A stretch of 64,000 bases of DNA from Edaphochlamys debaryana. Lineage: Eukaryota > Chlorophyta > Chlorophyceae > Chlamydomonadales. Of the stretch, positions 51,109-61,251 are shown one piece after another. Made by a program: the position numbers and the translations under genes. The first letter of the stretch is position 1. Every line of letters starts with the position of its first letter. The stretch spans positions 64,501 through 128,500 of the forward strand of contig JAEHOE010000077.1 in NCBI GenBank assembly GCA_016858145.1, read 5' to 3'. Under the pieces are notes generated by a model, which saw nothing but the letters and a program-made list of their open reading frames with translations, made no database searches and was not told the origin of the DNA.

Positions 51109-53542
51109 GCCGAGGTGTGTTCTGAGGCTTCTGACGAAGAGGGCGGGGGCTGTCTGCGAGCGGCAGCTGACACCTGCATGAGGCCTCGCAGACGTATCGA
51201 CTGCCCCGGCCGTGGAAAGACTCTGCAGAGGTGGGGGCCAAACATGCGCGTCCTTTGTTGGGTTGGGCTTGGGGCTGCGGATGAGCGCTTGGGGTACGGC
51301 CTAGAGGTGGGCCCATGGTCGGGTGAGTGCGGATACGGCAATCCAAGCTAGAGTGGCGTGGACGAATGGGCGACATGGGAAGATTGAATGTTGCGTTGGC
51401 GGCGTGAAGTGCCGGGCACCAGGGGCGTGGGCAAGTGGCGGCAGGTGGGGGCAGGCGCTTGTTGATGTTACGCGCAAGCAGGGTGGCATGCATACCGCAG
51501 CAGGGACACACGAGTTGGTGGCGTGTGTGCTCTTGTCACTGCCCTCAGGCAGCGGGAGTTGTTGGGTTGGGTGGAGGAGGGCATCCAGGCCTTGACCTGA
51601 CTAGCGCGGTGCCTCGCTGGGCCTACACTATACTAGTAGGATGCTGGTGTTGAGTGGACGTCCGGATGACTGGCAGAAGCAGAGCAGACTGGTGGAGCAT
51701 AGCTGGAGCATAGCTGCCTGGGACGCACCGGCTGGGGCTGAGTCCGTGGCAGGGCGCCAGCGATGTGCGTGTACGTTGTGAGCGGAGCGGAGTGCGTGTT
51801 CCCTGGCCGTTTGGGTCCGTGGCCCGGTGGCCCCCGCGGCCCGTCCCTGCCCAGGACCGGCGCAAGGGGCCGAGGCTGCGTGGCTGGGGGCCTGTAAAGC
51901 AGGTGTAAAGCGTGTGAAGGCGAGGCTGCGTGAGGCCAGCTTGGAAGGCAGTAGTATTGGCCTAGGGGGCCAATAGCACAAGTGGACAGATCGTTGCTAG
52001 ATTGCCAGGGTCAACTTGAGCGAGGAGATCCCCCACACCGCGAGCCCGTTACACGTCACGCCAAAACACGTCGTGACCAACGACCAAGCAAACCGGTTCG
52101 TCAGCGCAACGGCCAGTAACCACCTCCAGGATCGTCCAGCGCAACTGCACTTGCGCTCCTTCCCAGCGCCCCATCCCTGGGGGCTGGGGCCCTGCTGCGG
52201 CGGCCAGGCGCACTCTCGACGCCATACAACGCGAAGCCACCCTGTCGCCCGCTGCTCGCCGCACACGCCGCCCCAGCTGAGCGCGCACCAGGCGTCCCAA
52301 GAGGCGCGCTGTGTCCCAGCCACCCCCCCTGCAGGACCCCTCCATGCACCCCACACGTGCGGCAGCCGCACAACGCCCAGTCACATGGCCCATGCATGAC
52401 AAGACCCATGCGAACCCCGGCCCAGCCTCCAGGACCCGTGCTTGGTCCCGCTCTTGATCCCATGCTGGTGCACTTCTGCCCTACCGCGCTCCGCCAGCTG
52501 CCGCACCGCAGCCCCCCGCAGTTGCCGGTCCCCAGCCCGCCCGTCCCCACAACCGGCCCCTCCCGCAGCAGGCGAGCGTGGGCACCTCCGCCTGCGCCTG
52601 CCCATGCGGAGTTCCGCTGCCAGGGACAGCCTCTCAATGCGCCTCTCAATGCGTGCACAATGCGTCTTGATGCATCCGCGCACCGCTGGCCGCCTCCCGA
52701 GCCCGTTGGGTCCAGCGCTCGCACCGCTCGGGCCCTGGCCTGGCTGGAGGCACCAGGGGGAGGGCTCGGCGCTCACGGAATGAAGCCGCCGTCCTCCCCC
52801 GCCCAGGCTCAGCAGCACATGCGCCGCGCGGCGGGTCCATCCCCCCGTGAGCCCCAGCCAAGCGGCCGCCTGCTGCCAGCCCCCTCCTGCAGCTGCCGCG
52901 TGCTGTCAGCAACGGGTGCTGACCCCGCCCATATCGCCGCCTGCGAGGGGCCCCTGGCGGCCGCCAGCTTGGGATGCACCACAGACCGGTGACCGCCGCC
53001 GCCACCGCTGCAGCGAGCCGCGCGTGCCATGGGAACAGCTGCAGGATGCCGGCTGCCGCCATGCTCCTGCGTCGGCGGCGGCATGCCCCCGTGCGGCGGC
53101 CGCAGTCTCCGGCGGTGTGTGTTGGTGCAGCGACCCCCACAGCGACAATGCGCCCTGGCCTCGCCGCGTTCAGCCCCATTCCGGCGGTGCGTCCTCCGCT
53201 GCGCCAGCACCCCCACACGCATTGGACAGGGCTGCGAGTGCCACGTGGGCCCCATGAGGGCCGTGCCGCCAACGCCGCAGCAGCAGCAGCGGTCCGCCGC
53301 GTGGCCCACGCCCCTCCCGCGCTGCCCTCCCTTGGCGGTGGCAGCAGGGCGGGGACAGGGTCCGTGCAGCCTGCGTGCGGAGCTGCAACCGTCTAGCAGT
53401 CGGCCGGCTGCTGCCCGCCCGCAGAGAGGCAGCCAAGCGCGCGAGACACCAGCGCCGCCGCCCGCATCGCCGCTGCTGCATGCTGCTGCCGCTGCCGCCA
53501 GCTTCGACCAGCTCAAGCAGCGACGCCCCCTCCCACAGCGGC
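51109..53542. other. Convergent intergenic region
   Basis: The first few hundred bases resemble the 3' flank of F-box/LRR copy 1, so the duplication included the flank. TGTAA occurs at 51893 and 51904. The rest is GC-rich with many overlapping open frames on both strands; none is supportable as a gene. Confidence 0.45.
51893..51908 (+). terminator. Paired candidate poly(A) signals TGTAA for F-box/LRR copy 2
   Basis: TGTAAAGCAGGTGTAAAGC contains two TGTAA elements 11 bp apart, about 785 nt after the stop codon. Confidence 0.4.
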
Positions 53543-56516
53543 CTACCGCTGATCCGCCGGGGCGAGCTCGGCGAACCAGTCGTGCTGGCAGGCCTCCGCG
53601 GCGGTCAGCGCGCCCTCCATGAGCTGCTGCTGCAGCGCCCGGCCCCGCGGGCCCAGCCGGGCCCAGTCCATGAGTTGCTCCGCCACCATGCGCAGGTCCG
53701 AGGCGGCCGTGTAGCGGCCACCATCCAGGGTGTGGTCGCTCCAGAAGCGGAGGGGGAAGGGCGGCCGGCTGCAGTCGCAGCCCTCCACGCCCGCGTGCTC
53801 CAGGTCGATCAGCAGCCAGCGCCCCTCCGAGGGCAGGCGGACCACGTTCACCCAGCGCACGTCCCGGTGCACGAAGCCTGCGTGCGCAGCAAGGCGCGGG
53901 CACGTGGCCAATGCTGTGTGGATGGGGCCGTTGGCAAGGAGCCCCGCCGCCCATGAGCGTCCTCGGGCCCCCAGGCCCGCTTTGGGGCTGACAGCGTCCG
54001 GCCCTAGAGCTGCAGGCCCGCAGGACACTGCACGCCCGGCCCTGGCCCGCCCTGCCTACTCCAAGCCACATCGCGCCGCACTACGCACACGCACCTTTGC
54101 TGTGCAGAGCCGCGAGGCCGCGCAGCACGCCGTGCACCGCCCGAGCCACCTCCGCCTCGGTCGCGGGCGGCCCGAGGCAGGGGACCCCCACGGGGGCCAC
54201 GTCCACCGTGTACGTGTCGCCCTCGAGCCGCGGGCCGGCGGCCCCAGCCCCGCCGCCGCACGCCTGGATGATGACCGAAGGGTCGTCCAGCTCGGACACG
54301 GCCCGGTAGAGGTCCCGCAGGAGCTCGAAGCTCGTGTACGGGGCGTGCTCCCGCTCAAAGTTGGGGATGCGCTTGCGGACATAGCCTGCGGGGGCGGCCA
54401 TGCAGGCAGGCCCCAGGTGAGGCGATGTGGGTCTACAACGGAACACCGCGCGAACAACGGGACACGTACGTCCTCCGGACTGCCGTACGGACACACGGGC
54501 TGAGCTGCCGCCGCCAGCGCACCTTGCATGAGGGTGACGTGGCGGCCCTCGGAGACCATGCGCGTCTGCCCCAGGGCCAGGCCCGCCTTGATCCCCGAGT
54601 CCGAGAACCCGGCCAGCAGGCGCCAGATGTTGCAGGCGGCGGTCAGGGCCTGGAGGCGTTCCGGGGGGGTGCGGAGGTTGATCGCTGATGGGCTCCGCAG
54701 AGACGGCACCGTCGGCCCTGCACAGCCCACGCCGAAAGATGGTAAGCCTCCGCACAAGAGGCAGGCCGGGCAGGCGGGGTGTGTGCTCGCCCGCTTACAT
54801 CTTGCGGACGGAGAAGAACTGCAGTGCGAGGCAAGCGATGGAAGAACCATGGGGAGACAGGCGTTACCCCGGCGAGGAGTCGCACGCAGGTGCCCATGCC
54901 CAGCGGTGACCTACCCGCATTTCATGGCCAGCAGCTGCGTATGCCAGCATGCTGGGCGGTTACTCCGAGCTCGGCCCGAGGCCCTCGAGCCAGCAGTCCG
55001 TCATCTTGCTCGTCAGCGCCGCCACGGCTTCGTCCAGTTGGCCGTGCCCCGCCTCCCTCTCCTCGCCCTTGAAGACCAGGACGTTGTCAACCCAGCACAG
55101 GAAGTCCGGCCGGAATTTCGCGACTGCATGTGGCGGCATTAGTCACAGCTTAGTCAGGCTACCGACAAGGCAACCGCCACGCCAAGGCGCACCCGCCCAC
55201 GGCGGCCACCCACCGGTAGCTCCGCCCGGGTCCGTGCCGTACCGAGCAGTTTCGAATTGCACAGTTGGCAGGTATTCCCGGATGAAGAGCAGCATGCCCT
55301 GCAAGATGAAGTACGCGGCGAAAGAGGTGTACGCCTTGGAGCCCTCCATCGGCGTAAAAACCAGAGCGCCCGAGACCTGCATGCTGAGCGCCAGCGCCCT
55401 CAACTCCTGAGCACGGACACGGAAACGCGGGATCTCAGGGCTGGGGCTCGCTGGGTAGGTTGGGGTTTGCATGATTAAAACTCCTGCGCCAGCCCTTACC
55501 TGCGGCAGGGTGCCGAGAGCCACGAGGCGTTGCCCCAGCTCGCCGTGCTCTTGGATCAGCATGCGTGCATGGAGGTCGTCCACCGGCAGGCGGATCGCCT
55601 CCGCCAGGCGCTGCCGCAGTAGCGCAGGGCTCTCCCACAGCGCCTTTGGGCCGTACGGAGGCAGGTTCTGCTTCAGCCAGCTCCACGTGAAGTCAGCTGC
55701 GTAAGAGCATGAGGCTTAGCGCGAGAAAGCCAGAGCGTTGCACGCGCACCCTTCATCCTCACCCCAAGCTCCACCTCCAGGGGCTGCAGGGGTGAAGGGG
55801 CGTTGCAACAGGGTGCGCTGGTGAGGGACAGCGCAGCACGGTTCGCCTCCGGTTCCCAGGAGGAAACCCGCCGGGTTGTCGGCGGGGGCGGCACCACCCC
55901 ACGGCCAGACGCCGATCGACCCCTGCGCACCTTGCATCTTCAGCGACGACGCTTTCTGCTTTTGCAAATCGAGTTCCGTGCGCACAATGTAAGTATTCTC
56001 CGCCTTCAGCAGGTCTGGTTTTGCGGCCACAGCGTAAGCTGCTGCAGCGGGCCGAGTGGCCGCGGGCCAAGCGCTAAGGACCGGACCAACCAAGGGCTCC
56101 GCACCGCTGCGAAGCGCGACACGCTGCGGCAGCAGCCAAGTAGTGCAAGCATCATTGCCCGTGCAGATGGGCTCGCGAGAATAGAGCGTGCATGGGGCTA
56201 GGAACTCGTAAGTAACAAACAGCAAGGGATGCGGGAGTCGCGTGAGCGTTTGAAGCTCAAGTCGAGGCACGCGTGCCGATGGGTTTTTGCGCGGCGACCA
56301 TCGCGTGCTGGCCCCAACGGGCTCTCCCTCTCTGCAGGGGGCCGCGCAGGCATTCTCCCACGCCTCCTGATTGTCCAGATACCCACACGCCGCCCCTCTC
56401 TCCCAGCCTCGAAACCAAGCCCGCCCGCGGCCGCTCCCCGTGCCGCTCCCCCCGCCCAACAACCCCCCACGCCACCGACGTAGCTGTGCCAGGCAGCTGC
56501 GCTTGGAGCACGCCAT
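53543..56516 (-). CDS. Crinkler-type nuclease-like plus kinase-like protein, in-frame stop
   Basis: Resembles algal and fungal proteins that join a PD-(D/E)XK-like nuclease segment to a divergent protein kinase. Exons: 56516-55931 (5' end uncertain), 55696-55500, 55406-55214, 55123-54915, 54817-54798, 54692-54523, 54385-54095, 53877-53543; phases agree (667 codons). The nuclease-like block is FRPDFLCWVDNVLVFKGEER, with Arg where the family usually has Lys. Next comes the conserved LAYAAAG element leading to RFFSVRK. The kinase lobe has GFVHRDVRWVNVV and LLIDLEHAG (DLE in place of DFG); no glycine loop is obvious. A TAA at 54962-54960 lies in frame, two residues before PPSMLAYAAAG. A donor at 54963 (GA/GTAACC), the 20-nt exon and an acceptor before 54684 would stay open but delete LAYAAAG. 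So it is a pseudogene, an alternatively spliced gene or a sequence error. Confidence 0.65.
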
Positions 56517-59379
56517 CAGAGCCCTCCACCTTTTCTTCTACATTACCGTACAATACATGCCTACGCGCATGACCGTGCAGACCGCACCAGTACCCCCAGG
56601 CTGCGCTCGTCCCCCTCATGACCCCCGCGGCCTGCCGCGCCTGCAGCACCCCCCCGGCCCCTGATGCCCCGCAGATCCGGCCCCGAGGTCCGCCCCCGAG
56701 TGGCTCACGGGGGCAGCATATCGGCCATGGGGCGCCCTCCTCGGCCCCCACTGCAGTAAGTGGGGGCGGGAGGGAAGGGGCGCTGCGGGAGTGCGAGCTG
56801 TCGCTTCTGTGTCCGCCTCTTAGCTACCCAAAGCGGGGCGAGGTGCAGTGGATTGCCCCTGACAGGCTGGTCGCAGCCTGGCATCCCTCCTGTTCCCCCT
56901 CTCCTGGTGTGGAGGCCGGTGCACTGATGGCACCCCACCCTGACGTCCCTGAGCCTGCGCGGCTGCCGGATCCATGCCACCGGGCAGGGTCCGGGGATCC
57001 GACGCCCCCCTGCCCTCCCTCCCTTCCCCTTCCTGTCCTCGCCTCCCTTAGAGGCCCTGCCCTGTTGCCCCGCCCACGGGCCTGACCTCCCGGGCTATGG
57101 GCGACCGAGCGCCAGGTTCGTGTGGTAGTCCACACGCCTCCTGGCTGGCTGCTTGGTTGCGGCCCCTGGACTGCCCGCCTGGCCGAGTTTGGCGGGTGTG
57201 TCCGGGGTGCGTGTTGGCTTGGGCCGGCCTCACCTGACCAACACCGGCAGCCTGGTTTACAGCTGGAGGAGGTGCGGGGGCTGGGGCGCGGACGGGCAGC
57301 GCGCAGCGGCTCGGTGGCTTCGGGACAGCACAGGTGACAGGTTGGGGGTCAGGTTGGGCATGAGTTCGCTCGACTCGTCTCACACCCACGGCCCCCACAC
57401 AGCGCGACACACCACCCACACGGCCCCCTGAGCCCTGACCCGTGTCTCCCTCGCCCTCACCCACCCCGGCAGGCCCCCAGGTTCCACCCGACCGCCAAGC
57501 CCCCTCGCCCGCACTACGCCCATGAGGTCAAGGTCAGCCGCCCAACTCCATGAGTGCAAGGTGCGCACCGCGTCACGCGCGTACCGGCAGCATAGCCGCC
57601 GACTGCATGGCCGCACAGCTGTCCTGCCCTGCTGGCCCCACCACTACCCTGCCAGCCGCCTCCCCTGCGAGCCGCCTCCCGCTAGACCCAGACCCCAAAA
57701 CCTGATCCCTCTGAACCGTGTCTGCCCCCTTCCGCCCCCTGCCCCCACTGGGCCTGAAGGACCGGCCGCTAGGCATCCTGGAGCGGCCTGGGTTGGAGTG
57801 GGGGAGGGCGCCACCCAGGTGCTGGGCGCCTCGGAGGGCAGCATCCCGAGCGCGCGAGGACGATGGGCTGGCCACGGGCTGACCTGGAGTACCACGGTGT
57901 GGGGCCAGTCGGTCTGCGGCGGAAGCGCCACGGTCGCGCTCTGGTGCCTGCTGCCGACGCGCTGTGCCTGCACCCCCTCCCCGACCCCGCATGCCGCCCC
58001 ACAAAGGGGCGCTCCCCAGCGGCATGAAGTGCACGCGGAGGGCGCCCGCTGGGGCGCGGAGGCGCAGCAGGTATGCCCTCCCAAGCCTCCCTGCGCATCT
58101 CCTTTCTCCTACCCTCAGCCTGCCCACCCTCCTCCTATCCGCCCTTGGCCGCACAGGAGGCTGTCGCCCTGGTGCCCGGCGGCGCAGTGGACAGCGGCGC
58201 TTCCTTCCCGCTGCACGAGCGCCTGCCCTACCGCACGCCCAGGCGTCATCACCACTCGCCACACTCTCTCCTCCAGGCTCCTCGGCCAGCCACGGCCGCC
58301 AGCGCTGAGCCCCGATGGCGGTGGCGGTGGCGGTGGCGGTGGCGGTGGCGGTGGCGGTGGCGGTGGCGGTGGCGGTGGCGGTGGCGGTGGCGGTGGCGGT
58401 GGCGGTGGCGGTGGCGGTGGCGGTGGCGGTGGCGGTGGCGGTGGCGGTGGCGGTGGCGGTGGCGGTGGCGGTGGCGGTGGCGGTGGCGGTGGCGGTGGCG
58501 GCCGGGGCTCGGGGCTCGGGGCAGGACCCCGGCCAGGGCCGCGGAGGCAACTCCGGGCGGAGACTTTGGCATGCAGGGTGGGCAGCGGACGGAGGAGTTG
58601 GGGAGCACGCAGTGACGGAGGACTTTGGGAGCAGTGGCGGAGGCTTGCCTAGCTGATACGCTGACCCGGGCTATGTCCGGAGGATTGGGGCTTAAGGCGT
58701 GGACACAGCCCTAAACACTTCACTTCTGGTAGGGGGTCGAACAGCTCAGGAGAGGGCAGGAAAGGGCTGAGGCCCGTGGCCTCCCCCACAACCCACTGCT
58801 GCTTCCACGGACCCAGCAGCCGACCTGTCTATCGGTTCGTTGCCTTCGCTTCGTTTTAGGATGACATGTACTGATGTCTTGCGCATGCCTTTGCCGCGGA
58901 CGGTCAGGCTGGGGCAACCTCCTACGGGCGGGAGCGCAACCCCTTGCTTGAAGCGCCGACTGATACCGGGGAGGGGCTGGCCGCCGGCTGCGGACCATAT
59001 ACACATGCGCTGAGGAGCCCCCAGCCGTGGAGGACCACGTCCACCCTGGGCCACAGCCCCTAGCGCTGAGACGCGGTGCAATGGTAGCTGCTAGTGGTGA
59101 AGCGTTGAAGGCGGGGCGGAGCCCATCGAGGCCCCCCCTTGACGGGCAGGCGGGGGCTGCCAGAACGGCACGATGGACGAACCATGCGCGCTGACCCAAC
59201 CGGGGGGCCTCGCCACACATCAGTGTTGCCACCAAACAGCTAGAGGGAGCAAATACATCACCGACATCACATTAGTCCTTGACAACGAGCACCAAAGCAT
59301 CTGGATCACTTGCATCGGGAGCGGCCCTTAGCGGCGGCCCGCTAGCACACCGGATTAGTGGTGCTTGGAGCTAGCAACC
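56517..59379. other. Region without a supportable gene; glycine-type repeat
   Basis: The plus strand shows exon-like pieces with plausible acceptors. One is 58157-58243, encoding EAVALVPGGAVDSGASFPLH after CGCACAG; another is 56824 onward, encoding YPKRGEVQWIAPDRLVAAWH after CTCTTAG. I could not join them in a consistent frame or recognise a family. The (GGTGGC)n tract at 58318-58501 is stop-free in all six frames and inflates ORFs here. Confidence 0.4.
58318..58501. repeat. (GGCGGT)n hexanucleotide repeat, about 30 copies
   Basis: About 184 bp of perfect GGCGGT. On the plus strand it can encode poly-Gly, Trp-Arg or Ala-Val; on the minus strand poly-Pro, Thr-Ala or His-Arg. Confidence 0.95.
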
Positions 59380-60064
59380 ATGGTTAAGCTCGTGCGGTGA
59401 GAACCTGCGACCAGACCGACGCTCCAGCCCCGCACTCGGCGCCCATTCTGACTTTCGGCTTGCCCCCGCAGCTTCCTGATGAAACTGGCGAACGAGACGG
59501 TACAAATAGAGCTCAAGAATGGAACCGTCGTCCAGGGGACTATCGCAGGTGCTTTGGGCGGCTGCCTTAGCGCGCTCGCCGACTATCGGCTCACCCTGCG
59601 CAGCGATTGCGCTAGCATGGGACACGAACTGGATGGTGGACTGGAGGACAGCCACTGACCTGTGCCTGGGCCCCGCAGGTGTCGACATCGCCATGAACAC
59701 GCACCTGAAGTCGGTCAAGGTGACCCCCAGGGGCAAGAACCCCGTGAGCATGGACCACCTCAGTGTCCGCGGGAACAACATCCGGTACTACATTCTGCCG
59801 GACAGCCTCAACCTGGACACCCTGCTGGTCGACATCGACAAGCCCAAGCAGCGGCCAATGAAGGTTCGCACCGGTAGGTCTCGCACGATGACGTGCCGGG
59901 GCCACGGCTCGAGGTGGAGATTGGGATGCGGGAGAGGGATTGGGAGGGGGCCTAACCAAGCTACCGCTCACCACTCCCTCCCCCCACTCTGGTCCCCCCT
60001 CGCAGCCGTCGGGCGAGGACGCGGGCGCGGGCGGGGCCGTGGCCGCGGCCGTGGCCGGGCCTAA
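59380..60064 (+). CDS. SMD1: Small nuclear ribonucleoprotein SmD1
   Basis: Core Sm-ring protein of spliceosomal snRNPs. Four exons in phase (59380-59396, 59472-59548, 59679-59873, 60006-60064) give 115 residues, close to the human 119. Exon 1 encodes only MVKLV plus two bases of the next codon. Sm motif 1 runs [20 protein letters not shown] to [14 protein letters not shown]; Sm motif 2 is [20 protein letters not shown]. The C-terminus is the expected Gly-Arg dipeptide tail ([13 protein letters not shown]...RA), the target of symmetric arginine dimethylation in this family. The tiny first exon explains why the gene has no long start-to-stop frame. Introns are ordinary GT-AG without G-runs. Confidence 0.95.
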
Positions 60065-61251
60065 GCGGGCAGCGGCGGCAGCAGCATCCTCATCCTCAGC
60101 AGCAGCCGGGCACTTTCCAGGAGCTCGGGGAGCGGCCGTGTGCGGCTGGCGAGCACGGGCGGACGCGGCGGCGTCGCGGCGACCGGGGGCCGCTGCTGCC
60201 CCGAGCTGGGGCGGCCCCCTGCGTGTTACGCGGCTGGAGCGCAGCGCACGGGACTTCAGACGGACGTGGCTGCGGTCTGGCGCATGCAGCCGTGGCGGGG
60301 AGCACCGGGTGGGGGGTGCAGCCGTTGGGGCCACGGCTGAAGAAGCGGCGGACTGGGTGGCCAGGGAACGGGCCGTGATGCCGGTCCCTCGCGGCATCAT
60401 GTTACCGGGGGGCCTCATTTCATACTGAGGCAGACGGGGGTAGGGTCGGGGCCCTGCTCGGGCGACTACGGGCTGGGTCTGCTGCGGGCAAGGGGATGGT
60501 GACGGTGATGGTTGGCGGCTTTGGGAGTGAGCCGCTTGCTGTCTCAACGGAGTTGCGGACTTGCCCGTGGATGCTGAGGGTCGTTGCGTGCTTCGGGGCT
60601 TCACTGCTCGGCTCAACGGACTTTTGGTGAAGGGCTTCAAAGGGTTTCGCGTACGGGGAACCTTGACGAGTCGTGGTGAATTTGCGAAGGCGTCGAGGGA
60701 TAAGGGCGGTGTGGCCGGTCAGGGCCGCCGGCCCTGGGACTACGTGTAAGTTCCAGACGAGCTCACGACTTTTGGTTGCGCATAAGTTAAGTTGAGCTGT
60801 TCTGGGGGCTGGTCTGGGGAAAGGAGCTCCTCAGGGCTAAGGCAAGTCCTGAGGGACAGCAGCACCAGCGTCGTACCGTAAGGCGACATGCATACGCAGC
60901 TTGCCAAAGGGTTATCTGCCACGCAAGTGCTACGTACCCCGCTGCACTTTCAGATTGATCCAAGCTAGGTCATCCGCGTTAAACGCATCGCGCGAGCGGG
61001 CGCGTGCAAGAGCGCGCAGCCGCGAGTCGCAGACCGCCCTCGGCGCCCAAGTGCCCACATCGCGCTTACACATTACAGCAGTAGATTTAATTACAGCGAG
61101 TCAGCTCGCTGTGCATACGTTGCTCAGACGCGACCGACTTGCACAACAATTGCCACTTACTCAATTTGAGCGCCGCCGTGCGCCCAGGGCCTTCTGCCAC
61201 TCGCCGATAACCCTCACCTCATAACGCTAGTCCTAGTTAGCGAAAGGGACC
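60065..61251. other. Intergenic region: SmD1 3' UTR and TraB gene promoter
   Basis: A 160-codon plus-strand frame overlapping the SmD1 end is a shadow of its Gly-Arg exon. The stretch after about 60740 is noticeably more AT-rich and is presumably the promoter of the following gene. No other gene seen. Confidence 0.45.
60745..60749 (+). terminator. Candidate poly(A) signal TGTAA for SmD1
   Basis: TGTAA about 680 nt after the SmD1 stop codon. Confidence 0.4.

Noticed and set aside
52809..54071. 420-codon minus-strand open frame
   Set aside because: It overlaps the last exon of the kinase-like gene in another frame, and its composition (Gly, Arg, Ala, Cys) is that of a GC shadow.
57522..58652. 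376-codon plus-strand frame ending in poly-Gly
   Set aside because: Length depends on the (GGCGGT)n tract, and the rest has no recognisable domain. Candidate exons nearby use other frames.
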